In this document: piece by piece, positions 12,908 through 13,790 of the stretch | Position numbering within the stretch: the stretch's first letter is position 1 | Layout of the letters: each line of letters starts with the position of its first letter | NCBI GenBank assembly: GCA_002354055.1 | Contig: DEKW01000001.1 | Coordinates: 59,776-73,565 of the forward strand | DNA length: 13,790 nucleotides | Direction of reading: 5' to 3' | Source: Bacteroidales bacterium UBA2712 | GTDB taxonomy: Bacteria > Bacteroidota > Bacteroidia > Bacteroidales > Paludibacteraceae | Translations under genes and position numbers: made by a program | The notes under the pieces: model-generated | What the model was told of the DNA's origin: nothing | Database searches by the model: none | What the model saw: only the letters and a program-made list of their open reading frames with translations

Positions 12908-13354
12908 ATGTTACAAATTGGCGACAAGATGCCGGCGTTCCGAGTATTGGACGAGGCAGGAAAAGAAGTAACGGAGAAGTCGATGATCGGAAAGAAGACT
13001 GTGATCTATTTCTACCCGAAAGACTCGACTCCGGGTTGTACGGCGGAGGCTTGCAACATCCGTGATAACTACCACGCGTTTCTGGCGCAAGGGTACCAGG
13101 TGTTCGGCGTGAGCAAAGATTCGGTGGCAAGCCACGTGAAGTTCAAAGAGAAGAATGCGCTGCCTTTTCCGCTCCTGAGCGATCCGACGACGGAGATGTT
13201 GCAAGCGTTCGGCGCATGGGGCGAAAAGAAGAACTATGGGAAGGTCACGATGGGCACGTTGCGGAAGACCTATATCTTCGATGAAATCGGGACTTTATTG
13301 CGTATCATCGAGAAAGTAGATACCAAAAATCATAGTGCGCAAGTGCTGGAATAA
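12908..13354 (+). CDS. bcp: Thioredoxin-dependent peroxiredoxin, BCP/PrxQ type
   Basis: This 148-aa peroxiredoxin reduces hydrogen peroxide and organic hydroperoxides with electrons from thioredoxin. The active-site motif FYPKDSTPGCTAEACNIRD carries the peroxidatic Cys44 and, five residues later, Cys49, the PrxQ-type intramolecular resolving cysteine. The downstream blocks GVSKDSVASHVKFKEKNALPFPLLSD and the RKTYIFDEIG strand complete the thioredoxin fold. Length and start match the family, and no signal peptide is present. It lies 19 nt downstream of msrA with no promoter or terminator between, so it is almost certainly co-transcribed. A strong terminator follows the stop. Confidence 0.95.
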   Translation: MLQIGDKMPAFRVLDEAGKEVTEKSMIGKKTVIYFYPKDSTPGCTAEACNIRDNYHAFLAQGYQVFGVSKDSVASHVKFKEKNALPFPLLSDPTTEMLQAFGAWGEKKNYGKVTMGTLRKTYIFDEIGTLLRIIEKVDTKNHSAQVLE

Positions 13355-13357
13355 GAA

Positions 13358-13383
13358 AAGAGGAGCGATTTCTCGCTCCTCTT
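13358..13383. terminator. Bidirectional terminator between bcp and the mini-lipoprotein gene
   Basis: AAGAGGAGCGA (13358-13368) pairs perfectly over 11 bp with TCGCTCCTCTT (13373-13383) around the loop TTTC. It lies 3 nt after the bcp stop and 5 nt beyond the stop of the convergent gene. On the - strand the stem continues into TTTTCTTATT, a better T-tract than on the + strand, so it can serve both transcripts. Confidence 0.8.
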
Positions 13384-13388
13384 CTCCT

Positions 13389-13592
13389 CTATAGACCCTT
13401 CTTCGAAGCATCGTAGGTTTCGATGGTCTTGGTCTGAATGACGACGGAGGTGTCGCCTTTCTGCCAAGCCTCGCTGCGGGTCGTTACCGTTCGGGTGACG
13501 TTGCAGGAATTCAGTCCGAGTGCAATCGCTATGCACGTCACAATCGCTGTGGTTACGGTAACGATGATTTTGTAGATCTGCTGCTTACTCAT
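13389..13592 (-). CDS. Small lipoprotein, 'smalltalk'-like
   Basis: This 67-aa protein opens with a short basic stretch and a hydrophobic helix (about 6-27), then a lipobox LNSC with Cys30. It is therefore a likely signal-peptidase-II lipoprotein with a mature part of only 38 residues. The N-terminal half resembles the very short Bacteroidales 'smalltalk' proteins (charged start, Ile/Val/Thr/Ala helix, LGxxSC ending); this one carries an added Thr/Val-rich tail (TRTVTTRSEAWQKGDTSVVIQTKTIETYDASKKGL, in two parts around TSVV). Function is unknown. The family link is from memory of the pattern. The stop sits next to the shared terminator, and two perfect 14-bp repeats lie directly upstream of its ATG. 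The coding quality of the tail and the terminator support a real gene. Confidence 0.65.
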   Translation of the reverse strand: MSKQQIYKIIVTVTTAIVTCIAIALGLNSCNVTRTVTTRSEAWQKGDTSVVIQTKTIETYDASKKGL

Positions 13593-13620
13593 AATTCTTA
13601 ATTTTTAATTCTTAATTTTT
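13593..13620. repeat. Two perfect tandem 14-bp AT-rich units
   Basis: AATTCTTAATTTTT occurs twice in a row (13593-13606 and 13607-13620), immediately before the start codon of the 67-codon gene at 13592. It forms the whole leader between that gene and the GC-rich element. No Shine-Dalgarno sequence is visible within it. Confidence 0.85.
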
Positions 13621-13627
13621 TTAATTG

Positions 13628-13740
13628 GGGTCCCCGCGGGACGCTAACGTAGTGCATCCCGTGGGGAGAGCGGAGGCAGGAGTTGCATTGTCGATTTAGC
13701 AGAGCGGTATCGACTCCGCAATCTCCTTGCCGAACGCGAC
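13628..13740 (+). repeat. Structured intergenic element, copy 2 (two-hairpin, TAAYGTART loop)
   Basis: Hairpin I pairs CCCCGCGGGA (13632-13641) with TCCCGTGGGG (13657-13666). After one C-A mismatch, GC pairs with GC around the 9-nt loop TAACGTAGT (13645-13653), which differs from copy 1 by two transitions. AGAGCG follows (13667-13672), as in copy 1. Hairpin II pairs GGCA/TGCC, GGAG/CTCC and TTGC/GCAA with single-T bulges, then GTCGAT/ATCGAC (13690-13695 with 13709-13714). The copy ends CGCGAC (13735-13740). From the hairpin I loop start to this end is 96 nt, against 92 in copy 1. Another inverted repeat follows (about 13740-13756), and the sequence up to the window end holds no gene that I can identify. 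Confidence 0.6.
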
Positions 13741-13790
13741 TACGAGTGCGACTCGTCGTACTCTGCCCCGCAGATCTTCCAGTAGTACGC

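Noticed and set aside
13642..13740. The two-hairpin element as an integron attC site (GCTAAC resembles a core site)
   Set aside because: Copy 1 has GCTAAT, there is no matching GTTRRRY partner at the far end in either copy, and no integrase or cassette array is present.

Overview
The window looks like the chromosome of an uncultured gut- or rumen-type Bacteroidales (phylum Bacteroidota). Three signs support this. The promoters have the Bacteroidota form TTTG-N20-TAnnTTTG. The start codons lack convincing Shine-Dalgarno sites. The gene content includes gldH, a DUF5606 protein, a PSP1/RicT protein next to holB, a Nif3 plus zinc-ribbon pair and a 'smalltalk'-like mini-lipoprotein. Most of the window is core housekeeping DNA, tightly packed. 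No phage, insertion sequence, CRISPR array or known defence system is visible.

Layout. (1) 190-2320, + strand: a consensus promoter drives tsaC-type threonylcarbamoyl-AMP synthase, a membrane sugar-phosphate transferase and xseB. (2) 2365-4508, + strand: a second promoter drives a DUF5606 protein, a Nif3-family metalloprotein and, after a 127-nt structured spacer, a coiled-coil/zinc-ribbon protein. (3) 4459-11121, - strand: eight co-directional genes, read in the order pfkB-type kinase, plsC-type acyltransferase, HIT protein, holB, ricT, gldH, trmB, CPBP membrane protease. Most junctions are 1-4 nt overlaps or short gaps. The last gene overlaps the zinc-ribbon gene tail to tail by 50 bp. (4) 11198-11363: a complete tRNA-Asn(GTT) transcription unit. 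(5) 11418-12272: an ElaA-like GNAT gene on the - strand with a promoter at its 5' end and a second, unexplained promoter just beyond its 3' end. (6) 12321-13383, + strand: a msrA-bcp pair for oxidative-stress repair with its own promoter and terminator. (7) 13389-13790: a convergent 67-codon lipoprotein gene and then a GC-rich structured element that reaches toward the window edge.

The most unusual signal is a pair of intergenic elements, at about 3657-3773 and 13628-13740. Each has a hairpin with nearly the same 9-nt loop (TAAYGTART), a shared AGAGCG linker and a long imperfect second hairpin, and each ends in CGCGAC. The stem sequences differ but pairing is kept, as expected for a structured RNA or a dispersed folded DNA repeat. 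I do not recognise this family. Second is the orphan promoter at 11418-11449, which points at the tRNA terminator and has no recognisable gene behind it.
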